From assembly GCA_016281165.1 (NCBI GenBank), contig JAEEIC010000211.1:1-8133 (forward strand): a stretch of 8,133 nucleotides of DNA, read 5' to 3'. Under the pieces are notes generated by a model. The model was not told where the DNA came from, did no database searches, and was given only the letters and a program-made list of their open reading frames with translations. Below are positions 1-6,143 of this stretch, piece after piece. The translations under genes and the position numbers were made by a program. Within the stretch, counting starts at the first letter, position 1, and every line of letters starts with the position of its first letter. The stretch comes from Bacillota bacterium. GTDB lineage: Bacteria; Bacillota; Clostridia; Peptostreptococcales; Anaerovoracaceae.

Positions 1-339
1 CAGCGCGGCGAAGTCGGCGTGGCCGGGCCGGGGAAGGAGGCGAAGATCCGGATAGTCGCCGGGCCTCGCGTCTTTGTTCTTTATGACAGCGCATATGGGC
101 GCTCCGCAGCTGAGGCCTTCCTCGTTGAGGCCGCTGATGATCTCGGGCAGGTCATCCTCTTTTCTCGCGCTGGCGAGATCGCCTCTTCCGGGCGCCCTGC
201 GCTCCATGAAGGCCGCGAGCGCCTCCCGGTCGACCGCAAATCCGGCGGGAAAGCCTTCGACGACGCAGCCGACGGCAGGCCCGTGGGACTGGCCGAAGAT
301 GGTGACGCGCAGCTTTTCTCCCATGCTGTTATCGGACAT
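1..339 (-). CDS. aroC: Chorismate synthase, N-terminal 113 residues (cut by left window edge)
   Basis: Chorismate synthase converts 5-enolpyruvylshikimate-3-phosphate to chorismate in the cytoplasm, the last step of the shikimate pathway, using reduced FMN. The translated minus strand starts MSDNSMGEKLRVTIFGQSHG and shows the family's first signature: a G-x-S-H-G motif at residues 16-20, with His19 in the place of the conserved active-site histidine, followed by VGCVVEGFPAGF. A Arg-Pro-Gly-His-Ala-Asp motif lies near the window edge, as expected about 100 residues into the family. The remaining two thirds of the protein lies outside the window. The start at 339 is preferred over the internal Met6 because GGAGG lies 8 nt upstream of it, while Met6 has no Shine-Dalgarno sequence. 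The start lies inside the end of aroA (11-nt overlap), so translation is probably coupled. The visible part shows no damage. Confidence 0.95.
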   Translation of the reverse strand, partial: MSDNSMGEKLRVTIFGQSHGPAVGCVVEGFPAGFAVDREALAAFMERRAPGRGDLASARKEDDLPEIISGLNEEGLSCGAPICAVIKNKDARPGDYPDLRLLPRPGHADFAAL

Positions 340-1540
340 CTGTGATACCTCCGAGTGCTTCAAAGTCCCGCCAGAAGGCAGGATAGGATTTAGCGACCGC
401 TTCGGCCCCCGTTATGGTGACAGGGCCTTCGCAGGCAAGGGCCAGGATGGCGGCGCTCATCACCACGCGGTGGTCGTTCATGCCGCTGACCGTGCCCGCG
501 CCGAGCTTTCTTCCTTCGATAAGGAGCCCGTCCGCTTCTTCTGCGGCGCTTCCGCCGAGGGAGTTTATGACCTCCTTCATGGCGAAAAGGCGGTCTGATT
601 CCTTAAAGCGCAGTCTCGCCGCGCCTTTTATGCGCGTCGTTTCGCCGGGCGAGGCCGCTGCCGCCGCCGCGAGGACGGGCATGAGGTCGGGGCAGGCGCT
701 CACGTCGATGACGCTCCCTATCCTGTCAAGGAGCGTGACTGCCGCTCTGTCGGCGTGAAGGGAAGAGGGCGAAAGGCCTTCGACCTTCACGGAGCTTCCC
801 GACCTGTTCGCGGCGAGCCAGTACGCCGCCGCGCTCCAGTCTCCCTCGCAGGAGATGCGCCCGGGACTTCGGAACTGCCGGGGGCCCTTTATCTTCCAGC
901 CGTCTTCAAGGCTCTCGATGCCGACGCCCATATCCCTGAGGACCGCCAGGCTCATGTCGACGTAGGGTCTTGACACGAGGGGCCCCGTATGGCGCAGCAG
1001 GCTCTCTCCCTCAAGCAGGGGCAGGGCGAAGAGCAGGCCCGAGAAGAACTGGCTGCTGATATCGCCGGGGACCGAAAACTCGCCCGGCGCGAGCCCTCCT
1101 CTTACCGTGAGGGGCAGGCCTTCGCCCCCGATGAGGGCGCCGTTTTCCCTCAGCGCTTCGATAAGGGGAGCGTGGGGACGGGAGGCGAGGGCTTCGGAGC
1201 CTTTGACGGTGATCCCCTCCGGCCCCGCGAGCGCGGCGCAGACAGGGAGCAGCATCCTTAAGGTTGTCGCGCAGTCTTCGCAGTCCAGCGCGGCGCTTTT
1301 CGCTCTTTTACCCATGCCGGTGACGGTGAGCTCTTCGCCGTCTTTCTCGATCCCGGCGCCCAGGGCCCTCAGGCAGCCTTCGGCGGCGAGCACGTCCCGG
1401 CCGTCGGACGCTCCTTCGATCACGGTCTTTTCCCCTTCGGGGCAGAGGGCGGAGGCGATGAGCAGCCTTATCATATGCGATTTCGAACAGGGCGCCTTCA
1501 CAGTCCCCGACAGGCGCCCCGGGTATACGGTCACATCCAT
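329..1540 (-). CDS. aroA: 3-phosphoshikimate 1-carboxyvinyltransferase (EPSP synthase), complete, 403 aa
   Basis: EPSP synthase joins phosphoenolpyruvate to shikimate-3-phosphate, the sixth shikimate-pathway step, and is the target of glyphosate. The substrate-binding set looks intact: Lys20-Ser21-x3-Arg25 (E. coli K22, S23, R27), Ser162-Ser163-Gln164, Pro284-Asp285 (E. coli D313), Lys313-Glu314-Ser-Asp-Arg317 (E. coli K340, E341, R344), Asp356-His-Arg358 (R386 region) and Lys384 (K411). The length is slightly short of the usual 420-450 aa. At the loop equivalent to E. coli Gly96-Thr97-Ala98-Met99-Arg100-Pro101 it reads Ala91-Thr-Thr-Leu-Arg95-Met96, so Gly96 is Ala and Pro101 is Met. An upstream TTG would extend it to 1597, but the 19 added residues are not family-like and have no ribosome site. 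The ATG at 1540 puts the typical 'VYPG.L.G.V.AP.SKS' opening at the N-terminus. It is the first gene of a leftward operon with aroC. Confidence 0.95.
   Translation of the reverse strand: MDVTVYPGRLSGTVKAPCSKSHMIRLLIASALCPEGEKTVIEGASDGRDVLAAEGCLRALGAGIEKDGEELTVTGMGKRAKSAALDCEDCATTLRMLLPVCAALAGPEGITVKGSEALASRPHAPLIEALRENGALIGGEGLPLTVRGGLAPGEFSVPGDISSQFFSGLLFALPLLEGESLLRHTGPLVSRPYVDMSLAVLRDMGVGIESLEDGWKIKGPRQFRSPGRISCEGDWSAAAYWLAANRSGSSVKVEGLSPSSLHADRAAVTLLDRIGSVIDVSACPDLMPVLAAAAAASPGETTRIKGAARLRFKESDRLFAMKEVINSLGGSAAEEADGLLIEGRKLGAGTVSGMNDHRVVMSAAILALACEGPVTITGAEAVAKSYPAFWRDFEALGGITDVR
348..352 (-). promoter_or_regulatory. Shine-Dalgarno site of aroC inside aroA
   Basis: GGAGG on the minus strand, 8 nt upstream of the ATG at 339, within the last codons of aroA. 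It decides the aroC start in favour of Met1 rather than the ATG at 324, which has no such site. Confidence 0.75.
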
Positions 1541-1547
1541 GGTATAT

Positions 1548-1553
1548 ATTATA
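1548..1553 (-). promoter_or_regulatory. Putative -10 box of aroA (possible leaderless start)
   Basis: TATAAT on the minus strand, a perfect consensus -10 hexamer, ends 7 nt before the aroA ATG (1540-1538). Transcription from it would begin at or within a nucleotide or so of the start codon. No Shine-Dalgarno sequence lies upstream of this ATG, which fits a leaderless mRNA. The -35 region at a 17-nt spacing (TGGAAT) matches the consensus at only three of six positions, so the promoter call rests mainly on the -10 box and its position. Confidence 0.45.
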
Positions 1554-1614
1554 GCGGCAAAGGCGGCCCGATTCCAGCCGAAATAGAAGGGAAGCAAATA
1601 GCGGCAGCGTCCTA

Positions 1615-1643
1615 TGGATTAAGCGCGGGCGGTGTGATATACT
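1615..1643 (+). promoter_or_regulatory. Putative extended -10 promoter of the plus-strand polysaccharide operon
   Basis: TATACT at 1638-1643 is preceded by TG at 1635-1636 with one base between, an extended -10 element typical of housekeeping sigma-factor promoters in Firmicutes. The -35 at a 17-nt spacing is TGGATT (1615-1620), a weak 3/6 match, as is common when the -10 is extended. Transcription would start near 1650, leaving a 5'-UTR of about 88 nt before the ATG at 1738. Confidence 0.45.
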
Positions 1644-1665
1644 GACTTGATCGCGGGCAGGACTG

Positions 1666-1685
1666 GGCGCGGGCTTCCCGGCGCC
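1666..1685 (+). other. GC-rich hairpin in the predicted 5'-UTR
   Basis: GGCGC-GGG (1666-1673), a 3-nt loop, then CCC-g-GCGCC (1677-1685) forms an 8-bp stem with a single bulged G. No T-tract follows, so it is not a canonical terminator. It could stabilise the mRNA or pause polymerase, but nothing in the sequence shows which. Chance formation in GC-rich DNA is possible. Confidence 0.3.
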
Positions 1686-1726
1686 GCTGCTTCGCGTATC
1701 CCGCAGGCATACACTTTGTTACCTTT

Positions 1727-1730
1727 GGAG
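1727..1730 (+). promoter_or_regulatory. Shine-Dalgarno site that decides the start of the 171-aa gene
   Basis: GGAG, 7 nt upstream of the ATG at 1738. The in-frame TTG at 1732 would be only 1 nt away from it and is therefore rejected as the start. Confidence 0.65.
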
Positions 1731-1737
1731 TTTGAGT

Positions 1738-2253
1738 ATGTTTAACAGTAAAATATTATATGTCATCCTGGGCTTCGTCCTCTCCCTGGCCGTCCTGACG
1801 GCCTCTCTGGTCTTCGGAGCGGAGGTCCTTCCCGGCAGCGAGGACGACCCCCTGGTCAGCAAAAGCTACGTCGACGAGCTGATAGAAGATCTGCGAAAGG
1901 CCTTCGGCCTCGAGATCGACGAGCTCAGGGAATCGCTCGGAGAGCCCGGAGAGGGCGGGCAGGAGCAGCCGGTCCAGTCGCCCTCCGCCTCCTCCTTCAT
2001 GGTGGTGGAGGTCCCCGGCGGGACCAGCGTCATCGGCTTTGAGGGCACCGAGATCATCGTGAGGAGCGGCTACGCCTTCGCCATCGACAACGGCGAGGAC
2101 GGGGTCAGCGATCTCACGGCGGGCGTCGACCTCAAGGGCGGCGATCCCGCGCCCAAGAACCATCTGCTGCTGGTGCCCAGGAGCGACGGCAGGGGCATCA
2201 GCTGCCAGGGTCTTTGCTATGTGATGATAAAGGGCGAGTACAGCTTCGAATAA
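1738..2253 (+). CDS. Small exported or membrane-anchored protein of unknown function, 171 aa
   Basis: I do not recognise a named family. Residues 1-4 are short and contain one Lys at position 5; residues 6-28 are a continuous hydrophobic stretch, giving a signal peptide or an uncleaved N-terminal anchor (no clean A-x-A site). A motif SEDDPLVSKSYVD (34-46) leads into a charged, probably coiled-coil segment (about 43-68, with VDELIEDL and IDELRESL). A Gly/Glu/Pro/Ser-rich linker follows (69-86). A compact C-terminal domain (87-171) contains GTEIIVRSG, a Gly-Val-Ser-Asp-Leu-Thr-Ala-Gly segment and LLLVPRSDGRGI. I associate the 'DPLV-K-SYVD' and 'PR-DGRG' pattern with uncharacterised clostridial proteins, but from memory only. 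It is the first gene of the operon, 1 nt before the glycosyltransferase-CsaB gene, so a role at the membrane or cell wall in the same pathway is an inference. The ATG is supported by GGAG 7 nt upstream. Confidence 0.85.
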   Translation: MFNSKILYVILGFVLSLAVLTASLVFGAEVLPGSEDDPLVSKSYVDELIEDLRKAFGLEIDELRESLGEPGEGGQEQPVQSPSASSFMVVEVPGGTSVIGFEGTEIIVRSGYAFAIDNGEDGVSDLTAGVDLKGGDPAPKNHLLLVPRSDGRGISCQGLCYVMIKGEYSFE

Positions 2254-2254
2254 G

Positions 2255-4447
2255 ATGAGGATAATGCTCTTTGCCGCCGGCGGCGATATCGGCGGGGGAA
2301 AAACGCATATACTGTCTCTGGCGAAGGAGCTCTCGAAGGAGAACGACCTCAGGCTCGTATGCTTCCGAAAAGGGGCCATGTCCGAGGAAGGCCCGCAGAT
2401 GGGGATAGACACGGTCTACATCGACCATCGCGAAGGGTATCCGAAGACCATACGCTTCGCCCTGGAGCAGGTCGACAGCTTCAGGCCCCAGGTCATACAC
2501 TGCCACGGGGCCAAGGCCAACGCCATCGGCGTCATCGTGAAGAAGCTCAGGGGCGTCCCGGTCATGACCACCGTCCACTCGGACCCCAAGCTCGATTACA
2601 TGGGCTCCCCTCTGAGAAAGTACACCTTCGGCGTGATCAACGGCTGGGCCCTGCGGCGCATGGACTATTACGTGGCCGTGGCCTGGCGCATGAGGGAGCT
2701 GCTCATCGACAGGGGCTTCGACGCGCAGAAGATATTCACGGTATACAACGGGCTGGATTTTTCGGACGCCTCCGAAGAGCCCCGGCCCTTTAAGGACGAG
2801 AGCGAGCCCATAGTGGTCGGCATAGCCGCCAGGCTCAACCCGGTGAAGGACATACCGACCCTCATGAAGGCCTTCGCCATCGCCAGAAAGGAAGACGAAA
2901 GGCTGAGGCTCTCCATTGCCGGCACGGGCGAGGAGGAGGAGTCCTTAAAAAAGCTCGCCCGCGAGCTTGGGATCGAGGACGTCACGGTCTTCGAGGGCTG
3001 GATCGGCGATATAAAAGCGTATTTCTCAAGGGTCGACATCAACGTGCTCTCGTCTCTTTCGGAGACCTTCCCCTATTCGCTGCTCGAGGGAGCCTACGAG
3101 CACTGCCCGGCCATCGCCAGCAACGTGGGCGGCATACCCTCCCTGATCATAGACGGGGAGACCGGCCTCATGTTCGAGGCCGGCGACGCGGAGCTCTTCG
3201 CAAGGCATATACTGAGGCTCGCCTCAGACCAGAAGCTGAGGAGGACCCTGGCCGAGGCGCTCTTTGAAAAGGCCCGCGGCGAGTTCTCTTTGGAGCGCAT
3301 GAGGGCTGACCAGCAGCGCATATACGAGACTCTCGCAAGGCGCGCCGCCGTAAAGGGCAGAAGGGGGGCCGTGCTCTGCGGAGCCTACGGCAAGGGCAAT
3401 GTGGGCGACGAGGCCATACTCACCGCAATCCTCTCGAGCTTAAGGAGCCTCGACGCGGACATGCCCTTCGAGGTCATGTCGAGGGACCCGAAGCAGACCG
3501 CGAAGAGCCACGGAGTGGGAAGCTTCTATATATTCAATGTGTTCCGCTTCCTTAAGGCCTTAAGAAGGTCCGAGCTCTTCGTCAACGGCGGAGGCAGCCT
3601 CATCCAGGACATAACCTCCTCGCGGTCTCTGTACTTCTATCTATTCACGCTCTGGGCCGCGAAGAAGCTGGGCTGCCGGGTCATCATGTACGGCTGCGGC
3701 ATCGGGCCGGTCATCAAGCCCCTGGACAGGAAGCTGGCCGCGAAGGTGCTCGACAGCACCGCCGACATAATAACCTTAAGGGACAGCGGGTCGCTGGAGC
3801 TCCTAAAAGAGATCGGGGTGAAGAAGCCCGAGATCATCAGGGCGGCGGACCCGGTGGTGAACCTTCCCGCGGCTTCCGACGCCGCGGTCGCCGCGGCCTT
3901 CAGGGAAGAGGGCATACCGGAAGACAGGCCCCTCATATGCTTCTGCCTCAGGAAATGGCCCGGTTTCAACGGCCTTGAGGCCGTCGCCGCCGCCGCGGAG
4001 CACGCCTTTGCCCGCTACGGCCTGGTGCCGGTCTTCTTCCCCATAGAGTATCCGGAGGATCTGGAGATAGGGAAGACGGCGGCGGGCCTCCTCAGATGCC
4101 CCTCCTGCGTATGCGTGAGAAAGCACGGCGCTTCGGAGGCCATAGGCATGCTCAGCCGCATGGACCTGGTGCTGGGCATGAGGCTGCATTCACTCATATT
4201 CGCCACCGCCGGGGGCGCTCCCGTCATCGGCATATCCTACGATATGAAGGTCGACAGCTTCATCAGGGACATAGGCTCGGACGCCTGCCTTCCGGCGAAG
4301 GATCTTAAGGCCGAAGAGCTCATCGCCCTCATAGACCGCAAGATGGGCGAGGGAAAAAGGAACAGCGAGGGCTGCGAGGCCCTGAAGGAACTTGAGAAGC
4401 GCAATGTGAGCGCCGCGAAGAGACTGCTTGAGGAGAGCAGAGCCTAA
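2255..4447 (+). CDS. csaB: GT4 glycosyltransferase fused to CsaB-type polysaccharide pyruvyltransferase, 730 aa
   Basis: There are two enzyme domains in one chain. Residues 1-365 are a GT-B fold glycosyltransferase of family GT4: a Gly-rich N-terminal loop (GGDIGGGKTH), Arg193 and Lys198 in the nucleotide-sugar site (AARLNPVKD), and the E-x7-E motif with Glu270 and Glu278. Residues about 370-730 are a polysaccharide pyruvyltransferase: G-x-G-N-x-G-D-E-A at 379-387, NGGGS at 444-448, YGCGIGP at 478-484 and GMRLHSLIFA from 641. CsaB proteins add pyruvate ketals to secondary cell-wall polysaccharide, usually on ManNAc, which creates the binding site for SLH domains of S-layer proteins. Free-standing CsaB is about 360-370 aa, so the C-terminal domain is full length. 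The protein has no signal peptide and is cytoplasmic or membrane-associated. The start is 1 nt after the previous stop and has no clear Shine-Dalgarno, suggesting coupled translation. Sugar and acceptor specificity cannot be read from the sequence. Confidence 0.92.
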   Translation: MRIMLFAAGGDIGGGKTHILSLAKELSKENDLRLVCFRKGAMSEEGPQMGIDTVYIDHREGYPKTIRFALEQVDSFRPQVIHCHGAKANAIGVIVKKLRGVPVMTTVHSDPKLDYMGSPLRKYTFGVINGWALRRMDYYVAVAWRMRELLIDRGFDAQKIFTVYNGLDFSDASEEPRPFKDESEPIVVGIAARLNPVKDIPTLMKAFAIARKEDERLRLSIAGTGEEEESLKKLARELGIEDVTVFEGWIGDIKAYFSRVDINVLSSLSETFPYSLLEGAYEHCPAIASNVGGIPSLIIDGETGLMFEAGDAELFARHILRLASDQKLRRTLAEALFEKARGEFSLERMRADQQRIYETLARRAAVKGRRGAVLCGAYGKGNVGDEAILTAILSSLRSLDADMPFEVMSRDPKQTAKSHGVGSFYIFNVFRFLKALRRSELFVNGGGSLIQDITSSRSLYFYLFTLWAAKKLGCRVIMYGCGIGPVIKPLDRKLAAKVLDSTADIITLRDSGSLELLKEIGVKKPEIIRAADPVVNLPAASDAAVAAAFREEGIPEDRPLICFCLRKWPGFNGLEAVAAAAEHAFARYGLVPVFFPIEYPEDLEIGKTAAGLLRCPSCVCVRKHGASEAIGMLSRMDLVLGMRLHSLIFATAGGAPVIGISYDMKVDSFIRDIGSDACLPAKDLKAEELIALIDRKMGEGKRNSEGCEALKELEKRNVSAAKRLLEESRA

Positions 4448-5619
4448 TGGATATACTTTGTCTTTCTACTTCTAATTATTACCCTTTCCCCACCAGAAAG
4501 CAGAACGTGATGAACAGGATGGAGGGCTGCAGGGTCATATACGTGGATCCTCCCGTGACCCTGATAGCCCCGCTCAAGGACAAAAGGGCGAAGGAACGCC
4601 TAAACGCGTATAAAGCCGGGGGGAAGACGAGCGAAGAGCATCCCCACGTCAGGATATACGCCGCTCCTCCCGTCCTGCCCTTCTACAACAAGAAGAGAGC
4701 TGTCAACAGGAGGAACCAGAAAAAGCTCGCCCGCTGGCTCGCGGGCATAGTAAAAGAGAACGGATTCTCAAAGGATCTCGTGCTCTGGTGCTACTCGCCC
4801 TCGTCCTGCGATGTGGTGGAGCCCCTGGCGAAGGAGCTGGGCATCGCCCCCGAAGCGCTGTGGGAGCGGACGGTCTACGACTGCGTGGACAGGCATTCGG
4901 CCTATCCGGGGATGATAGATCCCGCCGTGGTCGACAGGCAGGAGGAGGACCTCGCCTCGCGCTGCGCCGTGGTCTTCGCGACCGCCCGGGGGCTCTACGA
5001 AAGGCTCAGGGCCTTCAACGCGAACTGCCATCTGATCCCCAACGGGGCGGCCTACGAGCTCTTCAGCAGGGCGGCGGAGATGAAAAAAGAGGGCGTTTCC
5101 CCTCATTTCGGCTTCGTGGGCATGCTGCAGGAATGCATAGATTATGATATACTGAAAAAAGTGGCCGCGGCCTTCCCCGAAGGGAAGCTGACCCTGATCG
5201 GCAGGAGCCTGCCGGGGGTCGATCTCTCATGGATGAAGGAGCTCCCCAACGTGGAGCACGCCGGCCTGCTGCCGCAGACGGAGCTCCCCGCGAGGATAAA
5301 GGACTTCGACGTCTGCCTCAACGTGTTCGCGGACAACGAGCTCTCAAGGGACGTGAGCCCCCTGAAGTTCTACGAGTACCTGGCGACCGGCAAGCCCGTG
5401 GTGAGCACCCCGGTCCCGGCGCAGGTGAACGATTACGCGGACTGCGTATACATCGCCCGGCAGGAGCCGGATGATTTCATCGAGAAGTGCCGCCTGGCCC
5501 TGTCGGAGCCGGCGGACAGTCCCCTTAAAAAGAAGCGCATGGAGATGGGAAAGGCCTGTTCCTGGGACGAAAGGGTCAGGCTGATGAGAGATATCCTTGC
5601 CGATGGAGGTATCAGATGA
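4447..5619 (+). CDS. Glycosyltransferase, GT-B fold, TuaH-like, 390 aa
   Basis: A cytoplasmic glycosyltransferase of the GT1/GT4 type that probably adds a sugar to the cell-wall polysaccharide. The N-terminal domain ends with YDCVDRHSAYPG (144-155), typical of the group that includes the teichuronic-acid enzyme TuaH, followed by an acidic stretch (DRQEEDLA) and an Ile-Pro-Asn-Gly (197-200) domain junction. The C-terminal nucleotide-sugar domain shows FGFVGML (221-227), IGRSLPG and, at 304-324, a SPLKFYEYLATGKPVVSTPVP segment with Glu310, the usual family position for the donor-binding acidic residue. Length is normal for a complete enzyme. The stop of the preceding gene and this ATG share one base (TAATG), so the two are translationally coupled. 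The first 15 or so codons are AT-rich and unlike the rest of the gene. Exact donor and acceptor are unknown. Confidence 0.88.
   Translation: MDILCLSTSNYYPFPTRKQNVMNRMEGCRVIYVDPPVTLIAPLKDKRAKERLNAYKAGGKTSEEHPHVRIYAAPPVLPFYNKKRAVNRRNQKKLARWLAGIVKENGFSKDLVLWCYSPSSCDVVEPLAKELGIAPEALWERTVYDCVDRHSAYPGMIDPAVVDRQEEDLASRCAVVFATARGLYERLRAFNANCHLIPNGAAYELFSRAAEMKKEGVSPHFGFVGMLQECIDYDILKKVAAAFPEGKLTLIGRSLPGVDLSWMKELPNVEHAGLLPQTELPARIKDFDVCLNVFADNELSRDVSPLKFYEYLATGKPVVSTPVPAQVNDYADCVYIARQEPDDFIEKCRLALSEPADSPLKKKRMEMGKACSWDERVRLMRDILADGGIR
5605..5610 (+). promoter_or_regulatory. Strong Shine-Dalgarno site of the DUF4330-like gene
   Basis: GGAGGT lies 5 nt upstream of the ATG at 5616, inside the end of the preceding glycosyltransferase gene. 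It is the strongest ribosome site in the operon and suggests that this gene is translated efficiently on its own. Confidence 0.7.
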
Positions 5620-6140
5620 AGCTGATAGACGAAAAGGGAAGGCTCTTCGGGGCCGTGAACGTGGTGGACCTGCTGGTGATCCTGATAATCGCCGCCGTGG
5701 TCTTCGTGGTCGCCACCAGTTTCCTGGGCGACAAGGCCAGCGAGATAGTCTCCCAGAAGCAGGAGTACTGGTTCGAGGTCGAGGTCATAGGCGCCAACCC
5801 CAGGCTCTACAACGAGGTCGACAGGGTGGATCCCGTGGGCGCCATACTCATCGCCTCCAACAGCTTCCAGGACGCCACGATAGAGGATTACTGGTACGAG
5901 GATTTCCAGATGGCCAACGCCAATGACGAGGGCAAGATGGTCTATTCGGGCGACGGCCTGAGAAAGAACATCGTCTTCCTCATCAAGGGCTTCGCCTCGC
6001 CCGATTCCCCCACTCCCTCAGTCGCCAACCAGGAGGTCAGGGCGGGCCGCACCTTCATAGTCAAGACCCAGACCATAGAGACCTCGGGCGTCATACGCTA
6101 CTGCCAGTTCGGAGGATATACCGGAAACGGTCCCCAATAA
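5616..6140 (+). CDS. DUF4330-like single-pass membrane protein, 174 aa
   Basis: The opening MKLIDEKGRLFGAVNVVDLL matches what I recall of DUF4330 proteins, which lack an assigned biochemical function. A short charged cytoplasmic start (1-13) is followed by one hydrophobic segment at about residues 17-37. The remaining 135 residues are hydrophilic and likely lie outside the membrane: two beta-rich segments, EYWFEVEVIGANPRLYNEVD and a later KNIVFLIKGF, plus a C-terminal AGRTFIVKTQ. No catalytic motif is visible. The ATG overlaps the previous stop (ATGA, 4 nt) and has its own strong ribosome site. The O-antigen ligase-like gene begins 3 nt downstream. An accessory or scaffold role for polysaccharide assembly at the membrane is an inference from this position. 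Confidence 0.85.
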   Translation: MKLIDEKGRLFGAVNVVDLLVILIIAAVVFVVATSFLGDKASEIVSQKQEYWFEVEVIGANPRLYNEVDRVDPVGAILIASNSFQDATIEDYWYEDFQMANANDEGKMVYSGDGLRKNIVFLIKGFASPDSPTPSVANQEVRAGRTFIVKTQTIETSGVIRYCQFGGYTGNGPQ

Positions 6141-6143
6141 GCG

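Noticed and set aside
74..598. Plus-strand open frames across aroC and aroA (also 1107-1586 and others)
   Set aside because: They are antisense to two clearly recognised enzymes and have no family resemblance.
1541..1597. N-terminal extension of AroA to a TTG at 1597
   Set aside because: The extra 19 residues are not family-like, no ribosome site precedes the TTG, and the promoter-like TATAAT lies inside the extension.
2270..2310. Walker A-like motif GDIGGGKT at the start of the GT4-CsaB protein
   Set aside because: It sits in the Gly-rich loop after the first strand of a GT-B glycosyltransferase, and I recall GG-x-KTH as usual for clostridial relatives. There is no Walker B or other ATPase feature.
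1756..2412. 218-codon open frame on the minus strand opposite the 171-aa gene
   Set aside because: It is a shadow of GC-rich codon bias: no ribosome site, His/Asp-rich low-complexity composition, and it spans two plus-strand genes with good family or operon support.
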